Shown here in pieces: positions 52,175 to 60,617 of a stretch of DNA of 64,000 bases. Numbering within the stretch: the stretch's first letter is position 1; each line of letters opens with the position of its first letter. Where the stretch lies: positions 124,001 to 188,000 of the forward strand of contig DGLA01000012.1 of assembly GCA_002387205.1 (NCBI GenBank). Direction: 5' to 3'. Below the pieces are notes generated by a model, which searched no databases, was not told the origin of the DNA, and saw only the letters and a program-made list of their open reading frames with translations. A program made the translations under genes and the position numbers. Origin of the DNA: Stutzerimonas stutzeri. Its GTDB lineage: Bacteria; Pseudomonadota; Gammaproteobacteria; Pseudomonadales; Pseudomonadaceae.

Positions 52175-52783
52175 TCAGTCAGCCTCGATCAGCTGTGGCA
52201 ACGCCTGGCTGAGCGCATCCAGTTTCAATGGGCTGCGGATGTAGCCTCGTAACTTGCCGTTGGGCGCGACGATCGCAATATTGCCGCTGTGAGCGACGGT
52301 ATAGTTCCCGCTGGTCGGCTGTGGCGGAACAATCGGTAGCCCCAGTGCTTTGGACAAGGCAAGCAGCTGCGCCATATCACCGGTCAGTCCCATGAACCCT
52401 GCGCGGTAATAAGCCAGGTAGTTCCGCAGCGCTTCGGGCGTATCGCGGGCCGGATCGGCGCTGATCAGCACAAGTTGCAACTGCTTGCGAATGTCCCCCG
52501 GAAGGTCGGCGAAGAGGCGGCGCATGTCACTGAGGGTCGTAGGGCAGATATCTGGACAGGCGGTAAAGCCGAAGAACATTAGGTGCCATCGACCGTGAAG
52601 CGAATCGGTATAGAAGGTCGCGCCTTTTTCATCTACGAGCTGCAGGCTAGGTAAGGCCCGCTCGCGTGGAAAAAGCAGCAGGTTGGCGTCGTCGAGCAGT
52701 GAATTGCGGTCCAAAGCCATGGCCGACGAGCAAAAGAGCAGCATGACAAGCCAAGCTGCAGGACGGGCTAGACCGAAGCGCAT
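52175..52783 (-). CDS. SCO1/SenC/PrrC-like copper chaperone
   Basis: 202 residues with a signal/anchor (WLVMLLFCSSAMA) and a thioredoxin-like domain. The copper ligands are Cys76 and Cys80 in TACPDICPTTL and His165 in YTVAHSGN. SCO proteins hand copper to cytochrome oxidase CuA and are also linked to cbb3 assembly; here it is 9-12 kb from the cco genes. Next to apt, which it follows by one base (stop/start spacing 1-2), so probably co-transcribed with apt and anr. Confidence 0.9.
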   Translation of the reverse strand: MRFGLARPAAWLVMLLFCSSAMALDRNSLLDDANLLLFPRERALPSLQLVDEKGATFYTDSLHGRWHLMFFGFTACPDICPTTLSDMRRLFADLPGDIRKQLQLVLISADPARDTPEALRNYLAYYRAGFMGLTGDMAQLLALSKALGLPIVPPQPTSGNYTVAHSGNIAIVAPNGKLRGYIRSPLKLDALSQALPQLIEAD

Positions 52784-52784
52784 C

Positions 52785-53333
52785 CTAGCGCTCGTTCAGC
52801 CCGAACGCAGTGAGGGTGAAGGTGGGGATTCCCATATCCTGAAGCTTGCGCGATCCGCCAAGTTCCGGAAGATCGATAATGGCCGCAGCTTCGTATATCT
52901 GCGCGCCCATGCGTCGAACGAGCTGAGCGGCGGCGATCAAGGTGCCGCCAGTGGCGATGAGATCGTCGAGCAGCAGCACGGAATCGCCCTCGCACAAGCT
53001 GTCGGCGTGGACTTCCAGGAAGGCTTCGCCGTACTCGGTGCGATAGGCCTGGGCAAGCACATCGGCAGGCAGCTTGCCTTTCTTGCGGAACAGGATCAGC
53101 GGACGATTCAACTCGTAGGCAATGATCGATCCGATGATGAAGCCGCGCGCATCCAGGGCGCCGACATGGGTAAAGTCGGTTTCGACATAGCGCTGAATGA
53201 GGCTGTCTGCAACCATGCGCAGTGCCTTGGGTGACTGCAGCAAGGGAGTGATATCGCGAAAAACCACGCCCTTACTGGGAAAGTCCGGCACCGGACGAAT
53301 CAATGTCTTGATCGAGAACTCGTCGAAAATCAT
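52785..53333 (-). CDS. apt: adenine phosphoribosyltransferase
   Basis: 182 residues starting MIFDEFSIKTLIRPVPDFP. Salvages adenine with PRPP to AMP. PRTase motif VLLLDDLIATGGTLIAA near 120-136 and FRDITPLLQSP, DARGFIIGS and FRKKGKLP are as in Apt. Lies between anr and the SCO gene, 5 bases after the anr stop. This order (anr, apt) is also found in P. aeruginosa (PA1544, PA1543). Confidence 0.95.
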   Translation of the reverse strand: MIFDEFSIKTLIRPVPDFPSKGVVFRDITPLLQSPKALRMVADSLIQRYVETDFTHVGALDARGFIIGSIIAYELNRPLILFRKKGKLPADVLAQAYRTEYGEAFLEVHADSLCEGDSVLLLDDLIATGGTLIAAAQLVRRMGAQIYEAAAIIDLPELGGSRKLQDMGIPTFTLTAFGLNER

Positions 53334-53338
53334 CTGCG

Positions 53339-54073
53339 TCAGGCGTCCATGTTGCCGCCCGCCAGGGCGCATAGTTGGATGGAGTCGAGGATACGAACTT
53401 CCTTTCCCTCGGCCTCGATCAGCCCGTTTGCCTGGAAACGTGTGAAGACTCGCGAAACGGTCTCCACGGCCAGCCCCAGAAAACTGCCGATCTCATTGCG
53501 TGACATTGGCAGGCGGAACTGGTTGGCCGAGAAACCGCGCGCACTGAAACGCGCCGACAGGTTGATCAGAAAGGTAGCAATTCGCTCGTCTGCGGTCTTC
53601 TTGGACAGCAACAGCATCATCTGCTGATCGTCGCGAATCTCACGGCTCATGATGCGCATCAGCTGGCGGCGCAGCTGCGGCAGCAACACGCTCAATTCAT
53701 CAAGACGTTCGAACGGGATTTCGCAAACGGACGTGGTTTCCAGCGCCTGCGCCGAAACCGGGTAGGCCTCGGTATCCATGCCCGAAAGCCCCACCATCTC
53801 GCTGGGAAGATGGAAGCCGGTGATCTGTTCTTCACCGGCATCAGTGACGCTGAATGTACGCAAGGCGCCGGAACGAATGGCAAATACCGAACTGAAGGCG
53901 TCGCCCTGGCGAAACAGCATTTCGCCTTTCTTTAGCGGGCGACCACGCTTGACGATGTCGTCAAGGGCTTCCATGTCTTGCATGTTCAGCGAAAGAGGCA
54001 GGCACAGGCCGGAAAGACTGCAATCCTTGCAGTGCGCTTGCCGCTGCGTGCGGACCTTGATCGACTCGGACAT
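53339..54073 (-). CDS. anr: anaerobic regulator ANR (FNR family)
   Basis: 244 residues. The [4Fe-4S] ligands are Cys15, Cys18, Cys24 and Cys117, all present. CRP-like sensor domain with VFAIRSGALRTFSV, then the HTH near 190-220 with SRNEIGSFLGLAVETVSRVFTRFQ, ending with the FNR-type recognition helix. It activates hemN, cbb3 oxidase and anaerobic genes under low oxygen by binding TTGATN4ATCAA. Flanked by hemN 106 bases upstream on the same strand and apt downstream. Confidence 0.96.
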   Translation of the reverse strand: MSESIKVRTQRQAHCKDCSLSGLCLPLSLNMQDMEALDDIVKRGRPLKKGEMLFRQGDAFSSVFAIRSGALRTFSVTDAGEEQITGFHLPSEMVGLSGMDTEAYPVSAQALETTSVCEIPFERLDELSVLLPQLRRQLMRIMSREIRDDQQMMLLLSKKTADERIATFLINLSARFSARGFSANQFRLPMSRNEIGSFLGLAVETVSRVFTRFQANGLIEAEGKEVRILDSIQLCALAGGNMDA

Positions 54074-54179
54074 TAGGGGTTCCCGGAAAAACCTTACTGG
54101 ATGTGCAAGGTTAACCCAGGCAAGCCGCTCAGCCAATTGCACTGGCGTCGCAGTTGATCAAATAGCAGATACCGGGCGC

Positions 54180-55562
54180 TCAGATGACCCGAGAAAGTTG
54201 CTGGTGTCTGTGTTCGGGCAGGTAATGATCGAACTGCATGCACACAGCGCGTACCAATAGTCGTCCCGCTGGCAATATGGTGATCCCAGCGTCGCCCAGC
54301 AGAATCAGCCCGTCGTCGGCCATCTGTTGCAGCGCAGGCCATGCCGTATTGAAGTAATGCCGGAAGTCGATCTTGAAGCGGTGTTCGATGGGTTCGAACT
54401 GCAACTCGAAATCGCAGATCAGCCTCTGGATTACTTCACGCCGGATCCTGTCGTCCTCGTTGCAGCGCAAGCCGCGTACCGTCGCAAGCTGGCCCTGGTC
54501 CAGCGATTGCTGGTAGAGGGTTATATCGCTGTTGTTCTGACAATAGACCCCGCCGATCTGGCTGATCGCAGACACACCCAGGCCGATCAGGTCGCAATGG
54601 CCATGGGTCGTATAACCCTGGAAGTTGCGTTGCAGGGTCCCGTCTTCCTGCGCCATGGCCAGCTCGTCGTCGGGGAGAGCGAAATGGTCCATGCCGATAT
54701 AGCGATAGCCAGCATCGGTTAGCTGTTCCACGCTGTTTTGCAGGATTGCCAGCCTGTCGGCTGGGGTCGGCAGGTCTGCGACATTTATGCGTCGCTGCGG
54801 CATGAATCGCTCAGGAAGGTGAGCATAACCGAACACGGAGACGCGGTCGGGTTGCAGGGCAATCACTTCCTGGATCGTCCTTGTGAAGCCTGCCGGGGTT
54901 TGCCGCGGCAGCCCATAGATCAGATCGATATTGATGGAGCGATACTGGAGCGTGCGTGCCGCCTCTATGATCGTCTGTGTCTGTTCAAGGGTTTGCATGC
55001 GATTGATCGCGCGCTGCACGTCTGGATCCAGGTCCTGTACGCCGATGCTTACGCGATTGAAACCAAGCTCGCGCAACAGGCCCATGGTCGGCCAGTCTGC
55101 CTCGCGGGGATCGATCTCGATGCTGATATCTCCGTGGTCATCGTCCTGCAGGTGGAAGTGCTTGCGCAGGTGCGCCATGAGCCGTCGCAACTCGTCGTGG
55201 CTCAGGAAGGTGGGCGTGCCGCCGCCCAGATGAAGTTGCTCGACAATCTGGTCCGGCCCGAGGTGGCAGGCGACCATTTCGATTTCCTTTTCCAGACGCT
55301 CCAGATAAGGAAGGGACCGGCCTCGATCCTTGGTGATCACCTTGTTGCAACCGCAGTGATAGCAGACGTTTGCGCAGAACGGCACATGGACGTACAGCGA
55401 GAGAGGGCGAACGGTTTGGCGACTGCTACGCAGGGCATGCAGCAGGTCGAACGAGCCCACGCTACCGTTGAACTGAAGTGCAGTCGGGTACGAGGTGTAG
55501 CGCGGTCCGGCCAGATCGTAGCGATTGATCAGATCAGCGTTCCAGCGGATGACGTCGAGCAT
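54180..55562 (-). CDS. hemN: oxygen-independent coproporphyrinogen III oxidase
   Basis: 460 residues. Radical SAM enzyme with the CANVCYHCGC cluster motif (CxxxCxxC) near residue 61-70 and the HemN blocks LHLGGGTPTFLSHDEL, ISIEIDPREA, RVSIGVQDLDPDVQRAINR and NIDLIYGLPRQT. It makes protoporphyrinogen precursors without oxygen, for haem under anaerobiosis. An ANR box sits 60 bases upstream of the start. Orientation and order (hemN then anr) match P. aeruginosa. Confidence 0.96.
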   Translation of the reverse strand: MLDVIRWNADLINRYDLAGPRYTSYPTALQFNGSVGSFDLLHALRSSRQTVRPLSLYVHVPFCANVCYHCGCNKVITKDRGRSLPYLERLEKEIEMVACHLGPDQIVEQLHLGGGTPTFLSHDELRRLMAHLRKHFHLQDDDHGDISIEIDPREADWPTMGLLRELGFNRVSIGVQDLDPDVQRAINRMQTLEQTQTIIEAARTLQYRSINIDLIYGLPRQTPAGFTRTIQEVIALQPDRVSVFGYAHLPERFMPQRRINVADLPTPADRLAILQNSVEQLTDAGYRYIGMDHFALPDDELAMAQEDGTLQRNFQGYTTHGHCDLIGLGVSAISQIGGVYCQNNSDITLYQQSLDQGQLATVRGLRCNEDDRIRREVIQRLICDFELQFEPIEHRFKIDFRHYFNTAWPALQQMADDGLILLGDAGITILPAGRLLVRAVCMQFDHYLPEHRHQQLSRVI

Positions 55563-55621
55563 CGGGTGTTCTCGGGTTGACTGCAGTGACCGGATTCTAG
55601 GCGGCGGGTTGGCGCGCGGAC

Positions 55622-55635
55622 TTGACCTGTATCAA
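55622..55635. promoter_or_regulatory. ANR/FNR box upstream of hemN
   Basis: TTGACCTGTATCAA matches TTGATN4ATCAA at 9 of 10 fixed positions. It is centred 66 bases before the hemN ATG and between hemN and nadE, so it might also affect nadE. Confidence 0.85.
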
Positions 55636-55760
55636 ACCAGTCGGGCCCCTGCGCCCCTGCCGCAGACCAGCGGCACGCGGGGGGAGATTTATTTGGCGAA
55701 TTGTGGTCGGATGGCGAGTCCAAGCCCTGAACCGCATCGTTAATCGGATAGGAGAAACCC

Positions 55761-56594
55761 ATGCAAAGCCGCCAGCAAGAAATCGCTGCCGCCCTCAACG
55801 TCCGGCCGCCTTTTGACGGGCCAGCATCCGTCCAGGCCGAAATCGACCGGCGCATCACTTTCATCCAGAACTGCTTGCGTGAGTCGGGGCTGAAAACCCT
55901 CGTGCTGGGCATCAGTGGCGGAGTCGATTCGACAACCGCGGGCCTGCTTGCACAGCGAGCCGTCGAGGGCATGCGCGCCGCGGGCGAGGGGGACGACTAT
56001 CGTTTCATTGCGGTACGCCTGCCTTACCAGGTGCAACATGATGAAGACGAGGCGCAGCTGGCCGTCGACACGATCAAGCCGGACGAATGCCACACCGTGA
56101 ACATCGGTGCAGCCGTGCAGGGCCTGTCGCGAGCGACCGAGGCGCTCGATGCGCTGACACCGGAAAAACGTGATTTTGTACTCGGCAACACCAAGGCGCG
56201 GATGCGCATGGTGGCGCAATACACCATCGCCAATGCGCGTCAGGGCCTTGTCATCGGGACCGATCATGCAGCCGAAGCCGTGATGGGCTTCTTTACCAAG
56301 TTTGGCGATGGTGCCTGCGATCTCACCCCGTTGGCAGGCCTGGTCAAGAGCCAGGTGCGAGAAATCGCAGCTGCACTGGGCGCACCTGAGCAGCTGGTGA
56401 AGAAAGTACCCACTGCCGATCTAGAGGAGCTCTCCCCAGGCAAGCCGGATGAGGCGGCGCATGGGGTCACCTACGCAAACATCGACGCTTTCCTGCAGGG
56501 GCGCGAGATACCCGAAGAGGCGGCTCGTATCATCATCGATACCTATGACAAGTCAGAGCACAAGCGTCAGCTGCCGAAAGAACCCGGACTTTGA
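55761..56594 (+). CDS. nadE: NH3-dependent NAD+ synthetase
   Basis: 277 residues. Last step of NAD synthesis: ATP-dependent amidation of nicotinate adenine dinucleotide with ammonia. P-loop GISGGVDSTTAGLLAQRA near 50-67, NTKARMRMVAQYTIAN, GTDHAAEAVMGFFTKFGDGACDL and KKVPTADLEELSPGKPDE are the NadE marks. No glutaminase domain. Divergent from hemN; convergent with the TauE/DsbD-like gene. AGGAG region stands 7-8 bases before the ATG. Confidence 0.95.
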   Translation: MQSRQQEIAAALNVRPPFDGPASVQAEIDRRITFIQNCLRESGLKTLVLGISGGVDSTTAGLLAQRAVEGMRAAGEGDDYRFIAVRLPYQVQHDEDEAQLAVDTIKPDECHTVNIGAAVQGLSRATEALDALTPEKRDFVLGNTKARMRMVAQYTIANARQGLVIGTDHAAEAVMGFFTKFGDGACDLTPLAGLVKSQVREIAAALGAPEQLVKKVPTADLEELSPGKPDEAAHGVTYANIDAFLQGREIPEEAARIIIDTYDKSEHKRQLPKEPGL

Positions 56595-56611
56595 ACCCCG
56601 CATCCAGGCTT

Positions 56612-56640
56612 GGGCTGCTTTCGACCTTTCGCCGCAGCCC
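56612..56640. terminator. bidirectional hairpin between nadE and the DsbD-like gene
   Basis: GGGCTGC and GCAGCCC pair across a 15-base loop in the 60-base gap between convergent genes. No T-run on either side, so moderate support. Confidence 0.4.
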
Positions 56641-56654
56641 GGCTTGAGATTAGA

Positions 56655-57395
56655 TCAGTGGTGCTGATGCTGGTGCTCGCCGGCAGACTGCTGTTGGGCG
56701 GTCGATGAAGCGCTGTGGCCCATCAGCCATTGCTGGTGGGGGCCTGGCAAGGTCCACAAGCCGAACAGCATCACCGTGATGCCGCCCAGTGTCCGCACGC
56801 CACGTTTGCGCAGCAGGGCGGTCAGGTGTTCGGCGGCCAGGCCGGTCGCCAACAGTACCGGCCAGGTACCTATGCCAAACGCCAGCATCAGCAGCGCGCT
56901 GTCGGTGGCGTCGCCCTGACTGGCTGCCCAGAGCAAGGTGCTATATACCAGGCCGCAAGGTAGCCAACCCCACAACGCGCCGAGCAACAACGCCCGCGGT
57001 ACGGTCCTGACAGGCATCAGCCGGCTGGCGAAAGGTTGTATACGCCGCCACAAGCCCCGGCCCAGCGCCTCAACCCGTGTCAGTCCGCTCCACCAGCCGG
57101 CCAGATAAAGCCCCATGCTGATGAGCAGCAGCGCTGCGATGACCCTCAACGCCATGGCTGCGGGGCTGTTGGCCACCGCCCACCCGGCCAGACCAAGAAC
57201 AAGCCCGGCGGTTGCATAGCTGAGGACACGCCCGAGGTTGTAGGCGACCAGAAGGCGCAAGCGCCTGCTCCGCTGTTCTGCCGGAATTGCCATGGTCAGC
57301 GCCCCCATCAGGCCGCCACACATGCCCAGACAATGTCCGCCGCCCAGCAAGCCAAGCACCAGGGCGGAGACCAGCAAGGGCAACAGATCAATCAC
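56655..57395 (-). CDS. DsbD/TauE-like membrane protein of the cco cluster
   Basis: 246 residues from a GTG (57395) that overlaps the ccoS stop by 8 bases. Six or seven membrane segments; GGGHCLGMCGGLMGAL at residues ~17-32 carries a CxxxC pair in a membrane helix and LLGALWGWLPCGLVYSTLLW a second Cys, characteristic of the DsbD_2-type 'sulfite exporter TauE/SafE' proteins encoded beside ccoS in Pseudomonas. The His-rich tail EHQHQHH could bind metal. Role in copper or thiol delivery to cbb3 oxidase is likely but inferred. Confidence 0.82.
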   Translation of the reverse strand: MIDLLPLLVSALVLGLLGGGHCLGMCGGLMGALTMAIPAEQRSRRLRLLVAYNLGRVLSYATAGLVLGLAGWAVANSPAAMALRVIAALLLISMGLYLAGWWSGLTRVEALGRGLWRRIQPFASRLMPVRTVPRALLLGALWGWLPCGLVYSTLLWAASQGDATDSALLMLAFGIGTWPVLLATGLAAEHLTALLRKRGVRTLGGITVMLFGLWTLPGPHQQWLMGHSASSTAQQQSAGEHQHQHH

Positions 57396-57597
57396 GATGC
57401 GGTTTCTCCCCGTCTTTTTCCTGGTCGGCTTCCTCGATTCCCGCTTTATGCTTCGGGTCTTCATCATCGAACAGGATGCTGTGCGCGGGACCGTCGAGGT
57501 CATCGTACTGGCCGCTGTCCACTGCCCAGAAAAACACCCAGATCGCCAGCGCCACCAGCACGACGGCGACGGGAATCAAGATATAGAGTGCGGCCAT
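57388..57597 (-). CDS. ccoS: cbb3 oxidase maturation protein CcoS
   Basis: 69 residues: one N-terminal membrane segment (ALYILIPVAVVLVALAIWVFFWAV) then SGQYDDLDGPAHSILFDDE, the CcoS hallmark. Needed for cofactor insertion into CcoN. Sits between ccoI and the DsbD-like gene, 57 bases after ccoI. Confidence 0.95.
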   Translation of the reverse strand: MAALYILIPVAVVLVALAIWVFFWAVDSGQYDDLDGPAHSILFDDEDPKHKAGIEEADQEKDGEKPHRD

Positions 57598-57654
57598 GTA
57601 ACCTCCGGTGGTGCATCAGCAAAGGGGCTGCCAGGCGAGGGTCTGTCGATCGTC

Positions 57655-60093
57655 CTAGGCCAGACTGTTGGAGCTGTCGGCTTTTCCGGGCGATGGTAAG
57701 CGCGTCAACCTTAACGCGTTCAACACCACAAGCAACGAGCTGGCCGACATGCCGAGTGCGGCCCATAGCGGGGTTACCCAGCCAATGGCCGCAAAGGGCA
57801 ACACCAGGCCGTTGTAGAGTGTCGCCCAGGCGAGGTTCTCGATAATGATGCGTCGGCTGCGGCGAGCGACGCCAAACAGTTGAACCACGCTGTCGAGGCG
57901 GTTGGACAATAGCACCGCGTCGGCGCTGGTCTTTGCCAGATCGGTCGCGGAACCCATGGCCACGCTGATGTCAGCGGCGGCCAGGACGGGAACGTCGTTC
58001 ACCCCGTCGCCAAGCATCAGGACCCGGTGGCCTTTGCCCTGAAGCCGCTGCAGATGGGCGAGCTTGTCTGCGGGCGTAAGGCCGCCCAGGGCCTCCTGGA
58101 TACCCAGTTGCCGTGCAATGTCGGCCACCATCGGTGAGCTGTCCCCGGACAGCAGCAGCGTACGCCAGCCGCGGCGTTGGCAGGCCTGCACCAGGGCAGC
58201 GGCATCGGCACGCAGACGATCGTTCAGGACCAGCCAGGCCAGTGGGCCATTGGCATCGCCAAGCAGCAGCCACTGCCCTTGATCACCCGGGATGCTAGGC
58301 GCTGCACCTGCATAGCCGGCCGCAACGAAGTCTGGCTGGCCGATGCGAAGCGCTCGTCCTGCTACCGAGCCCTGCAGGCCGAGCCCGGGCACGCTCTCGA
58401 CCGCCTCTGCTGCCAGGGGCGCACGACCGAACGCCTTGGCAATCGGGTGCTCGGAGCGGTTCTCCAGCGCCGCCGCCAGCTCGAGGCAGCTGTCCGCGTT
58501 CAGGTCGGACAGCGGGATGATGTCCCTGAGCGTAAGGCGACCTTCGGTAAGCGTGCCGGTCTTGTCGAATATCACCGTGTCGATATGGTTGAGGCCCTCC
58601 AGAACGTGACCCCGGGTCAGCAGCAGACCGAGCTTGTGCAGTGTGCCCGTGGCTGTGGTCAGTGCAGTAGGGGTCGCAAGGGACAAGGCGCAAGGGCAGG
58701 TAGCGACCAGCAAGGCCAGAACGATCCAGAAAGCGCGCTGTGGGTCGATCTGCCACCAGACGATTCCCACCACGGCGGCAGTGATCAGCACCACCAGCAG
58801 GAACCATTGGGCGACACGGTCGGCAAGCTCGGCGAGGCGCGGCTTGTCCGACTGGGCGCGCTCGAGCAGGCGAACAATAGCGGATAGGCGCGTATCGTCG
58901 CCGAGCGCCTGTACTTGCAGCGTGAGCGTACCCTCAACGTTAAGGGTTCCCGCTGTTACGCTGTCACCGGCGCTTCTGGCCCGCGGGAGGTATTCTCCCG
59001 TGAGTACGGATTCATCGATACTGGACTGCCCGTCCAGAATCATGCCGTCGGCGGGGATCAGCGAGCCAGGCTGGACCAGCACACGATCACCAAGCCGCAG
59101 CTCGCTGAGCAAGATTCGCGAGGTGTGGCCGTGGCTGTCGAGTCTTAAACAGGATGCGGGCAGAAGGTTGACCAGCTGCGCTGTCGCAGCAGCCGTACGT
59201 TCCCGTGCACGCCGTTCGAGAAACCGTCCGGCCAGCAGGAACAGTGCGAACATCCCCACCGCATCGAAGTAGAGCTCGCCTTGCCCGGTCACGGTTGACC
59301 AGATGCCGGCCAGATAAGCACCACCAATGGCCAGCGAGACCGAGACGTCCATGGTCAGGTGGCGCGTTCGCACGTCGCGCAGGGCGCCCCTGAAAAAATC
59401 CGTGCAGCAATAGAAGACGATGGGCGTGGTCAGCAGCAGCGCGGTCCAGCGCAGAATACTGGCCATGCCAGGCGAAAGGTCGATGTTGAACTCTGGCCAG
59501 GTCGCCATTGTGGCCATCATTACCTGCATCCAGAGCAGGCCTGCCACACCAAGCTGCCGCATGCTCCGGCGGTTCTCCCGGGCCAGCCGTTCAGCAGCCT
59601 GATCAGCCTGATAAGGATGGGCGGCATAACCAATGCGTCGCAGCTCAGCAAGCAGCTCGCTCAAGGGTAAAGTGGCGTCGCTCCAGCGTACCCGCAAGCG
59701 ATGGTTGGAAAGGTTCAGGCTTGCCTCGACCACTCCGTCGAGGGTGCGCAGATGTCGTTCGATCAGCCAGCCGCAAGCGGCGCAACTGATGCCATCGATC
59801 ATCAGTGCTGTGCTGGCCAGTTCTCCTTGATGGTCAACGAAGGGCTGCTGGACATCCTTGCGGTCAAGCAGCGCCAGTTCCTCGTTGAGGGCCTGCGGCA
59901 GGGCGTCCGGGTTGGTCGACGCCTCGCTGCGGTGCAAGTAGTAGCTTTCCAGCCCGCTCTTGACTATCGCTTCGGTGACTGCCTGGCATCCAGGGCAGCA
60001 CATCGCACGCGTCTCATTGAGCACGCGCGCGTGATAGTTGCTCCCGGCCGGAACAGGAAGACCGCAGTGATAACAGGGGAGGGGGCTCGACAT
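57655..60093 (-). CDS. ccoI: copper-transporting P-type ATPase CcoI
   Basis: 812 residues. N-terminal cysteine-rich region (PCYHCGLPV, MCCPGCQAV), an HMA-like site DGISCAACGWLIE near residue 103-115, eight membrane helices with the metal-site CPC in ATCPCALSLATP, phosphorylation site DKTGTLT near 508, and GDGVNDVPVLAAADISVAMG. CcoI/FixI exports copper to the periplasm for CcoN. Ends the ccoG-H-I-S cluster; ccoH stop is 6 bases upstream. All catalytic residues present. Confidence 0.96.
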   Translation of the reverse strand: MSSPLPCYHCGLPVPAGSNYHARVLNETRAMCCPGCQAVTEAIVKSGLESYYLHRSEASTNPDALPQALNEELALLDRKDVQQPFVDHQGELASTALMIDGISCAACGWLIERHLRTLDGVVEASLNLSNHRLRVRWSDATLPLSELLAELRRIGYAAHPYQADQAAERLARENRRSMRQLGVAGLLWMQVMMATMATWPEFNIDLSPGMASILRWTALLLTTPIVFYCCTDFFRGALRDVRTRHLTMDVSVSLAIGGAYLAGIWSTVTGQGELYFDAVGMFALFLLAGRFLERRARERTAAATAQLVNLLPASCLRLDSHGHTSRILLSELRLGDRVLVQPGSLIPADGMILDGQSSIDESVLTGEYLPRARSAGDSVTAGTLNVEGTLTLQVQALGDDTRLSAIVRLLERAQSDKPRLAELADRVAQWFLLVVLITAAVVGIVWWQIDPQRAFWIVLALLVATCPCALSLATPTALTTATGTLHKLGLLLTRGHVLEGLNHIDTVIFDKTGTLTEGRLTLRDIIPLSDLNADSCLELAAALENRSEHPIAKAFGRAPLAAEAVESVPGLGLQGSVAGRALRIGQPDFVAAGYAGAAPSIPGDQGQWLLLGDANGPLAWLVLNDRLRADAAALVQACQRRGWRTLLLSGDSSPMVADIARQLGIQEALGGLTPADKLAHLQRLQGKGHRVLMLGDGVNDVPVLAAADISVAMGSATDLAKTSADAVLLSNRLDSVVQLFGVARRSRRIIIENLAWATLYNGLVLPFAAIGWVTPLWAALGMSASSLLVVLNALRLTRLPSPGKADSSNSLA

Positions 60094-60099
60094 CGAGAA

Positions 60100-60606
60100 T
60101 CAGTAGTTCAGATCGAGGGTCTGCCCACCGGTGACATCCATTTCCTCGAAAAGCCGCCAGTCCTGCTCGCCTTCGCGCCCGAGCAGCTCGACAAAGCGCC
60201 GCCCGCTGACTGGCTCCTGCATCTGTCCCTGATAGAAGCCGTCGCCCTTCGGCTGCAGCACGATACGGCGGTCACGCTCGGGCTGGGTAGGGGAAAGCAG
60301 GTTGAGCACCAATTGTTGTGGGCGCGTATCGCCAGACAACTGAAGCTCGGCGAGCCCGCGCTCATCGTTGAGCACAAGCGTTGCCTGGACCTGCAGACGC
60401 TCAGCGAGCTTTTCACGATCCAGCGACTGGTTGATTCCCTTGCCAGCGTCGTAGTAGTTGTCGGCGACCAGCGAATCGGCGTTGCGGATCGCGATGGTTA
60501 GCATGGTGGTGCCGAGAACCACCGACATCAACAGGATGCCGATTACGAACCAGGCCCAGAACTGTTTGTACCAACGGCTGTTTTCACTATCGGAAGATGC
60601 GTTCAT
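60100..60606 (-). CDS. ccoH: cbb3 maturation protein CcoH (FixH)
   Basis: 168 residues with an N-terminal membrane anchor (FWAWFVIGILLMSVVLGTTMLTIA) and the periplasmic FixH domain, with LVADNYYDAGKGINQSLDREKLA as the family mark. It joins the CcoN-CcoP complex for assembly. Lies between ccoG and ccoI with short gaps (11 and 6 bases). Confidence 0.94.
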   Translation of the reverse strand: MNASSDSENSRWYKQFWAWFVIGILLMSVVLGTTMLTIAIRNADSLVADNYYDAGKGINQSLDREKLAERLQVQATLVLNDERGLAELQLSGDTRPQQLVLNLLSPTQPERDRRIVLQPKGDGFYQGQMQEPVSGRRFVELLGREGEQDWRLFEEMDVTGGQTLDLNY

Positions 60607-60617
60607 GTACTACCTGT

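Noticed and set aside
54154..54161. TTGATCAA as an ANR box near anr
   Set aside because: It is palindromic but lacks the four-base spacer required by the FNR/ANR consensus; it also lies between anr and hemN without a fitting promoter position.
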